Shown here: piece by piece, positions 34,582-42,716 of the stretch
Numbering within the stretch: the first letter of the stretch is position 1
How the letters are laid out: the number at the start of each line of letters is the position of its first letter
NCBI RefSeq assembly: GCF_001411805.1
Contig: NZ_CP007213.1
Coordinates: forward strand, 1,178,001 to 1,242,000
Reading direction: 5' to 3'
Source of the DNA: Burkholderia plantarii
GTDB lineage: Bacteria; Pseudomonadota; Gammaproteobacteria; Burkholderiales; Burkholderiaceae
Length of the DNA stretch: 64,000 nucleotides
Program-made: the position numbers and the translations under genes
The notes under the pieces: generated by a model
What the model was told of the DNA's origin: nothing
Seen by the model: only the letters and a program-made list of their open reading frames with translations
Databases searched by the model: none

Positions 34582-36366
34582 ATGACGCAAAACACCACGC
34601 GGCGGCTGCGCAGCCAGGAGTGGTTCGACGATCCGGCGCACGCCGACATGACGGCGCTGTACGTCGAGCGTTTCATGAACTACGGGCTGACGCGCGAGGA
34701 AATCCAGTCGGGCCGCCCGATCATCGGCATCGCGCAGACGGGCAGCGACCTCGCGCCCTGCAACCGCCATCACATCGCGCTGGCCGAGCGTACCAAGGCC
34801 GGCATCCGCGACGCGGGCGGCATCCCGATGGAATTCCCCGTGCATCCGCTCGCCGAGCAGAGCCGCCGGCCCACCGCCGCGCTCGACCGCAACCTCGCCT
34901 ACCTCGGCCTCGTGGAAGTGCTGCACGGCTTCCCGCTCGACGGCGTGGTGCTGACCACCGGCTGCGACAAGACCACCCCGGCCTGCCTGATGGCGGCCGC
35001 CACCGTGGACATGCCGGCCATCGTGCTGTCCGGCGGCCCGATGCTCGACGGCTGGCACCAGGGCAAGCGGGTCGGCTCGGGCACCGTGATCTGGCATGCG
35101 CGCAACCTGCTCGCGGCCGGCGAGATCGACTACGAAGGCTTCATGGAGCTGACCACGGCCTCGTCGCCGTCGATCGGCCACTGCAACACGATGGGCACCG
35201 CGCTGTCGATGAACAGCCTCGCCGAGGCGCTCGGCATGTCGCTGCCGGGCTGCGCGAGCATTCCGGCCGCCTACCGCGAGCGCGGCCAGATGGCCTACGC
35301 CACCGGCAAGCGGATCGTCGACCTCGTGCGCGAGGACGTGCGGCCGTCGCAGATCATGACCAAGCCGGCCTTCGAGAACGCGATCGTGATCGCCTCGGCG
35401 CTCGGCGCGTCCACCAACTGCCCGCCGCACCTGATCGCGATCGCGCGCCACGTGGGCGTGGAGCTGTCGCTCGACGACTGGCAGCGCGTGGGCGAGGCGG
35501 TGCCGCTGATCGTCAACTGCATGCCGGCCGGTGACTATCTCGGCGAGAGCTTCCACCGCGCGGGCGGCGTGCCGGCCGTGTTCCACGAGCTGTCGAAAGC
35601 GGGCCTCGTGCATCGCGACTGCCGCACCGTGTCCGGCGACACGATCGGCCGGATCGCGGACCGCTCGGCCACCTCGGACCGCGACGTGATCCGCACCACC
35701 GACGCGCCGCTCAAGCACGGCGCCGGCTTCATGGTGCTGTCGGGCAACTTCTTCGACAGCGCGATCATGAAGATGTCGGTGGTGGGCGAGGCGTTCCGCC
35801 AGACCTACCTGAGCGAGCCGGGCAGCGAGAACGCGTTCGAGGCGCGCGCGATCGTGTTCGACGGCCCGGAGGACTATCACGCGCGCATCAACGATCCGTC
35901 GCTCGAGATCGACCAGCACTGCATCCTGGTGATCCGCGGCACCGGCACGGTCGGCTATCCGGGCAGCGCCGAGGTGGTGAACATGGCGCCGCCGGCCGCG
36001 CTGGTGCGCGACGGCATCACCTCGCTGCCGACGCTCGGCGACGGCCGCCAGAGCGGCACCTCGGCGAGCCCGTCGATCCTCAACATGTCGCCCGAGGCGG
36101 CGGTGGGCGGCGGCCTCGCGCTGCTGCGCACCGGCGACCGGATCCGCGTGGACCTGAACGCGCGCAAGGTGGACGTGCTGGTGGACGAGGCCGAACTCGC
36201 GCGCCGCCGCGAGACCGCCGGGTTCTCGGTGCCGCCCTCGCAGACGCCGTGGCAGGAACTGTATCGGCAGACGGTCGGCCAGCTTTCGACGGGCGGCTGC
36301 CTGGAGCCGGCCACGCTGTACCTGAAGGTGATCGAGACGCGCGGCAACCCGCGGCATTCGCACTGA
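34582..36366 (+). CDS. IlvD/Edd-family sugar-acid dehydratase
   Basis: 594 aa, full length for pentonate/hexonate dehydratases. The iron-sulfur ligands are visible in TTGCDKTTPA (Cys128) and GHCNTMGTA (Cys201), along with the SGGPML substrate loop and the C-terminal RSGTSASPSILNMSPEAA-type motif (here RQSGTSASPSIL). Such enzymes remove water from aldonic acids to give 2-keto-3-deoxy acids. The CDKTTP form is usual in arabinonate/xylonate-type members rather than IlvD itself. Together with the nearby SDR and FAH-family genes it suggests catabolism of an L-sugar acid (L-arabinonate, L-fuconate or L-rhamnonate type). AGAAGG box 6 bases before ATG 34582. Confidence 0.88.
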   Translation: MTQNTTRRLRSQEWFDDPAHADMTALYVERFMNYGLTREEIQSGRPIIGIAQTGSDLAPCNRHHIALAERTKAGIRDAGGIPMEFPVHPLAEQSRRPTAALDRNLAYLGLVEVLHGFPLDGVVLTTGCDKTTPACLMAAATVDMPAIVLSGGPMLDGWHQGKRVGSGTVIWHARNLLAAGEIDYEGFMELTTASSPSIGHCNTMGTALSMNSLAEALGMSLPGCASIPAAYRERGQMAYATGKRIVDLVREDVRPSQIMTKPAFENAIVIASALGASTNCPPHLIAIARHVGVELSLDDWQRVGEAVPLIVNCMPAGDYLGESFHRAGGVPAVFHELSKAGLVHRDCRTVSGDTIGRIADRSATSDRDVIRTTDAPLKHGAGFMVLSGNFFDSAIMKMSVVGEAFRQTYLSEPGSENAFEARAIVFDGPEDYHARINDPSLEIDQHCILVIRGTGTVGYPGSAEVVNMAPPAALVRDGITSLPTLGDGRQSGTSASPSILNMSPEAAVGGGLALLRTGDRIRVDLNARKVDVLVDEAELARRRETAGFSVPPSQTPWQELYRQTVGQLSTGGCLEPATLYLKVIETRGNPRHSH

Positions 36367-36592
36367 GCGCGCGGCCGGTGGCGCGTGCCGTCGGAGGGAA
36401 GGCGGCGCGTGCGGCCGGCGCGTGGCGAGTGTGAAGGACGGGAGGGGCGGCTGCATGGCGCCCCGCGTATGAGTCGTGAGTCGTGAGTCGTGAACGGCGC
36501 GTGGCGCGGGTTCGTCGGCGTCGATGCGCGAGCGCGCGGCGGGGCATGATCGGCGGCGGCCTGGCCCGCCACCGCCGCGCGCGCGACCCGCG

Positions 36593-37327
36593 TTACTTGA
36601 ACTGCCCCGCGAGCCGCTGCTCGGCGTGCTGCATGTGCAGCCCCATCGCCAGGCTGATGCGGCGCACGTCGCGCTCGTTGAGCGCCGCGTAGATCTCCTC
36701 GTGTTCCTCCATCGACTCGGCCCACCACGGCGCGCTGAGGAAGTGCTGTTCGAGCGTCATGTAGAGCGGCGTCGTGCGATGGATCCAGAGCTGGTCGAGC
36801 AGCACCACGTAGGCGCTGTTGCCCGACGCCTCGGCCAGGCTCAGATGGAACTGCCGGTCGTATTCGTTCAGTTGCGGATCGCCCACCTTGCTGCCGCGCA
36901 GCTTGTCGAGCCAGCCGAGCACGGTCTCGATCTGCGCGTCGGACGCATGCCGCACCGCCTGCACGGCGATCTCGGGTTCCAGATAGGCGCGCGCGCGGAT
37001 CACGTCGAACGGCGACACCGCATGCATGCGCGCCGCGGGCGCCGCGGCGGCCGGCTGCGCGGCCGCGGCGGCAGCAGTGACCGCCGCGCTAGCGCCGCGC
37101 TGCCGGACGAAGATGCCCGAGCCGCTGCGTACTTCCACCATGCCCTCGATCTCGAGCGCGATCAGCGCCTCGCGCAGCGACGAGCGGCTCACGCCGAGCC
37201 GCGCGCTGAGGTCGCGTTCGGCCGGCAGCCGTTCGCCGACGATGAATTCTCCCGCCTCGATCAGTTCGGTGATCTGCGCGGCGATCTGGCTGTAGAGCCG
37301 TTTCGTTTCGATCGGCTGGAAGGGCAT
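36593..37327 (-). CDS. GntR-family (FCD) transcriptional regulator
   Basis: 244 aa from ATG 37327. Winged helix N-terminus (KRLYSQIAAQITELIEAGEF, then LGVSRSSLREALIALEIEGMVEVRSGSGIFV), an Ala-rich linker (about residues 82-105), and an all-helical FCD domain with metal-ligand type residues (DRQFHLSLAEASGN, then EEHEEIYAAL and the final helix MGLHMQHAEQ). FCD regulators usually sense organic or sugar acids. It lies downstream of the FAH-family and SDR genes in the same direction (167-bp gap) and converges with the dehydratase gene, so it probably governs this catabolic group. Confidence 0.9.
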   Translation of the reverse strand: MPFQPIETKRLYSQIAAQITELIEAGEFIVGERLPAERDLSARLGVSRSSLREALIALEIEGMVEVRSGSGIFVRQRGASAAVTAAAAAAQPAAAAPAARMHAVSPFDVIRARAYLEPEIAVQAVRHASDAQIETVLGWLDKLRGSKVGDPQLNEYDRQFHLSLAEASGNSAYVVLLDQLWIHRTTPLYMTLEQHFLSAPWWAESMEEHEEIYAALNERDVRRISLAMGLHMQHAEQRLAGQFK

Positions 37328-37493
37328 GGCGGGATTCGTCGGAGGGTTCGGGTGGTCGGGTGGACCGGCGTGCGGGGCGCCGCGGGTGGGCGCGGGGCGC
37401 ACATTATAGGGCAGGCGCCCGGCGGCGAACCCGCGACGCGGGCCGCCGCCGGGCGCCGGCGTGCGCGCTCTGCCCGGATCGGCGCGGGCGTGC

Positions 37494-38342
37494 TTACAGC
37501 TTGAACGGCACGACCGTCTGCTGCTGCTCGCCGAGCCCTTCGATGCCGAGCCGGATCACGTCGCCGGCGCGCAGGAACTGCGGCGGGTTCATGGCCATGC
37601 CGACGCCGGGCGGCGTGCCGGTGGTGATCACGTCGCCGGGCATCAGCGTCATGAACTGGCTCAGATGGCTGACGATCTCGGCCACGTCGAAGATCATCGT
37701 CTTCGTCGAGCCGTCCTGCACGCGCTTGCCGTTCACTTCGAGCCACATCGCCAGGTTCTGCGCGTCGGGGACTTCATCGCGCGTGACGAGCCACGGGCCG
37801 ATCGGGCCGAACGTATCGCAGCCCTTGCCCTTGTCCCACTGCGGCGTGCGTTCGAGCTGGAAGTGGCGCTCGCTGACGTCGTTGATCGTGCAGTAGCCGG
37901 CCACGTGCTCGAGCGCCTGGTCCCGCTCGACGTAGCGCGTGACGCGGCCGATCACCACGCCCAGTTCCACTTCCCAGTCGGTCTTCTCGGAGCCGCGCGG
38001 CAGCATCACCGGATCGTTCGGCCCCTGGATGCACGAGATCGCCTTGGTGAACACCACCGGCTCCTTCGGCACCGGCATGCCGGTCTCGGCCGCGTGGTCG
38101 GAGTAGTTGAGGCCGATCGCGAGGAACTTGCCGATGCCGTTGAGCGGGCAGCCGTAGCGCGGCGAGCCTTCCACGACCGGCAGCGAGGCGACGTCGAGCG
38201 CGCGCAGCTTCGCGAGCGTGGCGGCATCGAGCGTGGCCGGCGTGATGTCGGCGATCACGCCGCTCAGGTCGCGCAGCTTGCCGTCCTGATCGACGAGGGC
38301 CGGCTTTTCGTGGCCGGGCTGGCCATAACGGGCGAGTTTCAT
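37494..38342 (-). CDS. fumarylacetoacetate-hydrolase-family enzyme
   Basis: 282 aa. The N-terminal small domain ends near GIGKFLAIGLNYSDHAAE, and the catalytic FAH fold follows with metal ligands in the block KTDWEVELGVVIGR and NDVSERHFQ, plus the TGTPPGVG loop. Its neighbours make it a likely 2,4-diketo-3-deoxy-L-fuconate/rhamnonate-type hydrolase, which splits the diketo acid into pyruvate and a 2-hydroxy acid; ureidoglycolate lyase is the common generic label for this subfamily. It starts 43 bp after the SDR gene, in one transcription unit with it. Confidence 0.85.
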   Translation of the reverse strand: MKLARYGQPGHEKPALVDQDGKLRDLSGVIADITPATLDAATLAKLRALDVASLPVVEGSPRYGCPLNGIGKFLAIGLNYSDHAAETGMPVPKEPVVFTKAISCIQGPNDPVMLPRGSEKTDWEVELGVVIGRVTRYVERDQALEHVAGYCTINDVSERHFQLERTPQWDKGKGCDTFGPIGPWLVTRDEVPDAQNLAMWLEVNGKRVQDGSTKTMIFDVAEIVSHLSQFMTLMPGDVITTGTPPGVGMAMNPPQFLRAGDVIRLGIEGLGEQQQTVVPFKL

Positions 38343-38385
38343 TGAGTCTGCTCCTGGTGAATCCGGGTGAAAACGAATGGCGCGG

Positions 38386-39120
38386 TCAGATGGTCATGCC
38401 GCCATCGACCGAGTAGGTCTGGCCGGTGACGAACGCGGCGTCGTCGCTGGCGAGGAACGTGACGATCGGCGCGATTTCCTCGGCGCGCGCGATGCGGCCC
38501 ATCGGCTGGCGCGCGACGAAGGCCTTGCGGGCCGCCTCGGGATCGTCGTAGGCGTTGATGCGCTGCTGCAGCGAGGGCGTATCGACGGTGCCCGGCGAGA
38601 TCGCGTTGCAGCGGATGCCCTGCAGCACGTAGTCGGCGGCCACCGCCTTGGTGAGGCCGATCACGGCCGCCTTCGAGGCGCCGTACACGAAGCGGTTCGG
38701 CAGGCCGCGGATGCTGCTCGCCACGCTGGCCATGTTGACGATGCTGCCGCCGCCGTTCTTGAGCATGGCCGGCAGCGCGGCGCGGATGGTCCAGAACATC
38801 GAGCGCACGTTCAGGTCGAACGCGAACGACCAGTCCTCGTCGGTGGCCTCGAGGATCGTGCCGTTGTGGACGAAGCCGGCGCAGTTGAACAGCACGTCCA
38901 CGCGCGGCAGCGTGGCGAAGAACGCGTCGATCGCCGCGCGGTTCATCACGTCGAGCGGGGCGGTGCGCACGTTGGCGACGCCGTCGAACGCGCCGAGCAG
39001 TTCGGGCTTCACGTCGGTCGCCCAGACCTGCGCGCCGTCGCGGGCCAGCGCATGCACCGCCGCCTGCCCGATGCCGGCGCCTGCCGCCGTGACCACGGCT
39101 ACCTTGCCTTCCAGTCTCAT
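38386..39120 (-). CDS. SDR-family dehydrogenase (2-keto-3-deoxy-L-fuconate dehydrogenase type)
   Basis: 244 aa. ATG 39120 is chosen over the longer frame because an AGGAGA box lies 5 bases upstream. Classic short-chain dehydrogenase: nucleotide-binding VVTAAGAGIGQA, the NCAG-equivalent FNCAGF, a catalytic set with Ser in VASSIRG, and YGASK (Tyr-x-x-x-Lys), then the C-terminal VTGQTYSVDGGMTI. The order SDR-FAH, together with a sugar-acid dehydratase nearby, matches the pathway that oxidises 2-keto-3-deoxy-L-fuconate to the 2,4-diketo acid before cleavage. First gene of the minus-strand operon. Confidence 0.87.
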   Translation of the reverse strand: MRLEGKVAVVTAAGAGIGQAAVHALARDGAQVWATDVKPELLGAFDGVANVRTAPLDVMNRAAIDAFFATLPRVDVLFNCAGFVHNGTILEATDEDWSFAFDLNVRSMFWTIRAALPAMLKNGGGSIVNMASVASSIRGLPNRFVYGASKAAVIGLTKAVAADYVLQGIRCNAISPGTVDTPSLQQRINAYDDPEAARKAFVARQPMGRIARAEEIAPIVTFLASDDAAFVTGQTYSVDGGMTI

Positions 39121-39146
39121 CGTGTCTCCTGTTTCGTGTCCGGGAA

Positions 39147-39173
39147 TGGTCCGCCCGTGAATTGGCCGGACCA
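39147..39173. promoter_or_regulatory. inverted repeat upstream of the SDR operon, possible GntR/FCD site
   Basis: Seven-base arms TGGTCCG (39147-39153) and CGGACCA (39167-39173) with a 13-base spacer, 27 bp upstream of the SDR start. FCD-type GntR proteins commonly bind short TGGTnnnACCA-like sites, so this is a plausible operator for the linked regulator. No second example was found next to the dehydratase. Confidence 0.45.
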
Positions 39174-39376
39174 GTGGGCCAGTCGGGATCTTAGCGGGGA
39201 ACGGGAGAGGAGGCAACGCGGGGCGGGGTGGGGTTTGTGCCTAGACAGGTGAGGTTGCGTGGAATTGGATGGCATATCGGCAGGATTTCGGGCCGCTTGC
39301 GGGAATTTTCGGGCAGGATGAGGCAGGCGCGAGGCCGCGCCGATGCCGGCGCCGCCGAGGCAGTGAGCGACGGTTG

Positions 39377-39463
39377 GATCAAAAAATATATTTTTTTGGT
39401 CTGACTGCTTGGCGGCTGATCGGTTCGTCGCGAGGTCCGACTGCGCAGCAGCCGGACCTCGCG
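39377..39463. terminator. two hairpins after the choloylglycine-hydrolase-type gene
   Basis: Immediately after the minus-strand stop (39466) is a perfect 11-bp stem, CGCGAGGTCCG paired with CGGACCTCGCG (39429-39463). About 30 bases further is an A/T palindrome, GATCAAAAAATATATTTTTT-type (39377-39401), whose complement gives a U-rich tract. Together they look like a terminator for the 40545-39466 gene. The region 39174-39376 contains no gene. Confidence 0.65.
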
Positions 39464-39465
39464 CG

Positions 39466-40545
39466 TCAGAGCGATTTTCCGGCGTCGAGGCCCAGGAACG
39501 TGAACGGCGGCGCGGCCCGGAACTCGCCCGACACTTCCCCGCTGAAGGTATTGCGCTGGTCGCGGCCGAGGTCGAGGCGCCTGACGGGCGCGCCGGCGGC
39601 GAAGTCGAGCTTCTTCAGGTCGACCCAGAACGTGTTCGGCGTCAGGGCCGACTCGAAGAAGTAGAGCAGGCGCTTGTGGTCGGCCACGGTGCGCCAGCGC
39701 GTCGACGAGATGTTCGGCTCGTTTTCGGTGCTGATCCCATACGGCACGGACACGTTGCGGATCACGCTGACGACGCTGGCGAGCGCGATGGTCGGGTCCT
39801 CGCTCTTCGGGATCGCGTTGACGTAGAACGAGGCGCGCGCGAAGCGGTCGGCCGCGCGATTGGTGCCGGGCAGCCAGGCCGTGCCGCCAATCCGCTGCCA
39901 GTAGGCGTTCAGCGCGAGCTGTTCGTCGAAGGTCGGCGAGTTCGTCATGACCTGATACTGCCGGCCGTGGTGGATCACCTGCCTGCCGTCGATGTACTCG
40001 ATGATGGCGCTGTCGCCGCCGGCATCCGACATCGACAGGTGCAGCGTGGCCAGCCGCTGCTCGCCGGGAACGCTGTCGGTGACGATGGTGAACGGCTCCT
40101 TGCCAAGCGCGTCCACGGCCTCGGCCACGGTCGCGAAGTTGTCGAGCACGTACTGCGCCCAGGCGGCGATGGTGAGTCCCGGCTTCGAGCGCGGTCCGAA
40201 CGGCGGGTACTGCGATTCGACGAGCCAGAGCAGTTCGGCGGCGAGGCCCTTCTCGTTCATGCCGTCGGTGGTGGCGACGTCGTAGGCGGTGGCCACCACG
40301 CTGCCGTATTTCGCGACCCATTTCAGCGAGTTCGGGCCGGCCTCGCCGCTGCGGGCGATGCCGCGCGGCAGGACGTAGAGATGGGTGGCGATGTCCTGTT
40401 TCCAGTCCATCGAGCGCGCCGTGATGACGTCGTCGTTGGCGCCCAGATAGACCACGCGCGTGCAGGCGAGCGCGGCGATCGGCATGGCGGCCAGCGCCGC
40501 CGCGGCGACGAGACAGGGCAAAACGCTGCGAAGCGGGTGGCGCAT
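39466..40545 (-). CDS. exported linear-amide C-N hydrolase (choloylglycine hydrolase family)
   Basis: 359 aa from ATG 40545 (AGGAG box 5 bases upstream). A 27-residue signal peptide ends ALA, and the next residue, Cys28 (in ALA-CTRVVYLG), is the N-terminal nucleophile of Ntn hydrolases, so signal cleavage would itself expose the catalytic Cys. Other family features are SMDWKQD, NEKGLAAELLWL, and the block TNSPTFDEQLALNAYW (conserved Asn/Arg region). These enzymes hydrolyse bile-salt, penicillin-V or acyl-homoserine-lactone amides; the periplasmic location fits the penicillin acylase/AHL-acylase side. The substrate cannot be read from sequence. Single-gene unit. Confidence 0.85.
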   Translation of the reverse strand: MRHPLRSVLPCLVAAAALAAMPIAALACTRVVYLGANDDVITARSMDWKQDIATHLYVLPRGIARSGEAGPNSLKWVAKYGSVVATAYDVATTDGMNEKGLAAELLWLVESQYPPFGPRSKPGLTIAAWAQYVLDNFATVAEAVDALGKEPFTIVTDSVPGEQRLATLHLSMSDAGGDSAIIEYIDGRQVIHHGRQYQVMTNSPTFDEQLALNAYWQRIGGTAWLPGTNRAADRFARASFYVNAIPKSEDPTIALASVVSVIRNVSVPYGISTENEPNISSTRWRTVADHKRLLYFFESALTPNTFWVDLKKLDFAAGAPVRRLDLGRDQRNTFSGEVSGEFRAAPPFTFLGLDAGKSL

Positions 40546-40739
40546 GTCATCTCCTGTTCGGTGCTTGGTGAAGCGTGTCGAGGGCTGTTCGCGCGCGTTC
40601 ACGGCCAGCCGTCGAGGCGTCGTTCGCCAGTATATTTCGCCCGAACCGGCGCCATGCGACGAATCTTCGAATCCGCCGTCACCCCTGAACGCCGCCGCGA
40701 ACGCCGCGCCTGCGGCGCCGCAAGCGCGGGCCGCCGGAT

Positions 40740-41262
40740 CGGGCGCGCTGGACGTCCACGCCTTCGACCATCCCGCGACGCTGGCCGGGCAGGGCACGCT
40801 CGCCCTCGAACTCGACGCGCAGCTGCCGGACCTCGACACGGTGCCGGTGTCGGTCGGCGGCGGTGGGTTCGTCGGCGGCATCGCGGCGTGGTTGGCCGGG
40901 CGCGTCAAGGAGGTGGCGGTGGAGCCGGCGCGCTGTCCGACGCTCCATCGCGCGCTGCGGGCGGGCGAGCCGGTCGACGTCGAGACGGACGGCCTCGCCG
41001 CCGATTCGCCCGGATGCCGGCGCGTGGGCGGCGTGCCGCTCGCCGTGCTGCATCCGGCCGTGAGCGATGCGGTGCTGGTGGCCGACCAGCCTATCCGCGA
41101 GGCTCGGCGCAGCCTGCGGGTCACGCTCAGCATCATCGCGGAGCCCGGCGGCGCGACCGCGTTCGCGGCACTGGCGCCGGGTGCCTGCGTGTGCTCGCCG
41201 CGGCGAGCGGATCGCCGTGATCATCTGCGGCGGCAACGCCGATCCGGCCTCGTTCGCATGAG
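40740..41262 (+). pseudogene. threonine/serine dehydratase, C-terminal remnant
   Basis: Plus-strand block FDHPATLAGQGTLALELD, followed by VPVSVGGGGFVGGIAAWLAGRVK, AVEPARCPT and AEPGGATAFAAL, is the second half of a PLP-dependent fold-type II dehydratase; GGGG is the phosphate loop and EPGGA is conserved. The first 170 or so residues with the PLP lysine are absent, and near 41195 a frameshift moves the end (VIICGGNADPASFA) into another frame. It is non-functional. The upstream piece, 40546-40739, has no other coding signal. Confidence 0.85.
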
Positions 41263-41319
41263 GCGCGGCGGGGCGGGAGTCGGCGTGCGTCGGTGCCCGC
41301 CCTGAAGCCGGCGCGCCGC

Positions 41320-41880
41320 CTAGATGTTCAGGAACGCCGCGATCGACACGCCCACGCCCGCCAGCCCCGCGAAGCCGACCAGCACGAACAGCCGCCGGCT
41401 GCCCGTCAGCGAGGTGATCGCCGCCAGCGAGATCGCCGCGCTGATCAGCGCGAGCGCCTGCCCGAACATGTGCTGCGGGTGTTCCTTGCCCTCCGATTTG
41501 TGGTTCGCCTCCTCCACCTGCCGTTCGAGATCCTTCGCCTTGTCCGAGATGTCCTTCTTGCGCGCGTTGTACTTGTCGATCTGCTCGCGGAAGCGCGCCT
41601 GCTTTTCCGGGCCGGCCAGCTCGGCCGCGACTTCCATCATGTGGCCTTTGTTCGACTGCGCCTGATAGAGGTTCCATTGGTCGCTGGCCTTGCTCTGCAG
41701 CAGCACGGCGTCGTTCTTGTACATCAGCGCCTGCGTCTGCAGCACGCCTTCCTCGTAGTGGAGCAGGCTGGCCAGCGCGGCGAGGATCGCGGTGAATACC
41801 GCGACCCAGCGCGAGAGCGGATCGCCCGAGCGGGCGGCGTGTTCGACGGCATGATCGTGGGGAGCGTGTTCGTGGGACAT
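41320..41880 (-). CDS. DUF4337 membrane protein
   Basis: 186 aa. His-rich N-terminus, one membrane segment (about residues 27-42), a charged central helical/coiled-coil part (about 75-125: GPEKQARFREQIDKYNARKKD), and two C-terminal membrane segments (about 138-157 and 163-184). This is the DUF4337 pattern, a family of unknown function common in Proteobacteria. It is alone, with Ogt divergent from it. No catalytic residues are apparent. Confidence 0.85.
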   Translation of the reverse strand: MSHEHAPHDHAVEHAARSGDPLSRWVAVFTAILAALASLLHYEEGVLQTQALMYKNDAVLLQSKASDQWNLYQAQSNKGHMMEVAAELAGPEKQARFREQIDKYNARKKDISDKAKDLERQVEEANHKSEGKEHPQHMFGQALALISAAISLAAITSLTGSRRLFVLVGFAGLAGVGVSIAAFLNI

Positions 41881-42122
41881 CGTGGGTGTCGGTGCTTCGT
41901 GTAAGCGATGAAAGCATCGCGCGGCAGGCGCGAGCGGGTGGGAATCAACGGGTGATTATGGCAGGCTCGCGTGTCGTCCCGCCACTGGCCAATAGCGGGA
42001 ATCGCGGCCCGCGCGGGCCGGCCGGCGCCGCGAATGCAAGCGCAGGTTCCGGACGGTGGGGCGCACACGTTTGCCGTTACACTGGTGCCTGTCAATCGGG
42101 GAACAGGAGCGAGGGGAAAGCG

Positions 42123-42623
42123 ATGTCTCAAGTATGCATGCGGGTGCCGTCGCCGGTCGGCGAACTGACGCTGGTGGCGCGCGGCAGCAAGCTCGTCGCG
42201 ATCCTCTGGGACAACGACCGGCCGACGCGCGTGAAGGTCGGCGCGATGCGCGACGACGACGCGAATCCCACGCTCGTCGAGACGGCGCGCCAGCTGCGCG
42301 AATACTTCGCCGGCGAGCGCACCGTGTTCGAGATCGACCTCGAATTCCACGGCACCGAATTCCAGAAGCGCGTCTGGCATGCGCTGCTGACGATCCCGTT
42401 CGGCGAGACGCGCAGCTATCGCGACATCGCCGTGCAGATCGGCAACCATCGCGCCACGCGCGCGGTGGGCGCCGCCAACGGCCGCAATCCGCTGTCGATC
42501 GTCGCGCCGTGCCATCGCGTGATCGGCACCTCGGGCGACCTGACCGGCTTCGCCGGCGGCAAGGACCGCAAGGCCGCGCTGCTCGCGCTCGAAGCGAGTT
42601 CGCGGCAGCCTGCGCTGTTCTGA
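42123..42623 (+). CDS. ogt: methylated-DNA--protein-cysteine methyltransferase
   Basis: 166 aa from ATG 42123, with a GAGGGGAAAG box upstream. It has the full C-terminal DNA-binding/active-site domain: FQKRVWHALLTIPFGETRSYRDIA (helix-turn-helix), the Arg-finger region RAVGAANGRNP, and the active-site IVAPCHRVIG with acceptor Cys130. It transfers methyl groups from O6-methylguanine to itself. A standalone Ogt (no AdaA domain), 93 bp before the beta-lactamase gene in the same direction. Confidence 0.96.
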   Translation: MSQVCMRVPSPVGELTLVARGSKLVAILWDNDRPTRVKVGAMRDDDANPTLVETARQLREYFAGERTVFEIDLEFHGTEFQKRVWHALLTIPFGETRSYRDIAVQIGNHRATRAVGAANGRNPLSIVAPCHRVIGTSGDLTGFAGGKDRKAALLALEASSRQPALF

Positions 42624-42716
42624 ACGCCGGCGCGCCGGCCGCGAGGCGCGATTTCCCCTGCGTTGTTCCGCCCCGTTTCCTGCCCCACCTCATTCATACC
42701 AACAGAGAGAACCTCG

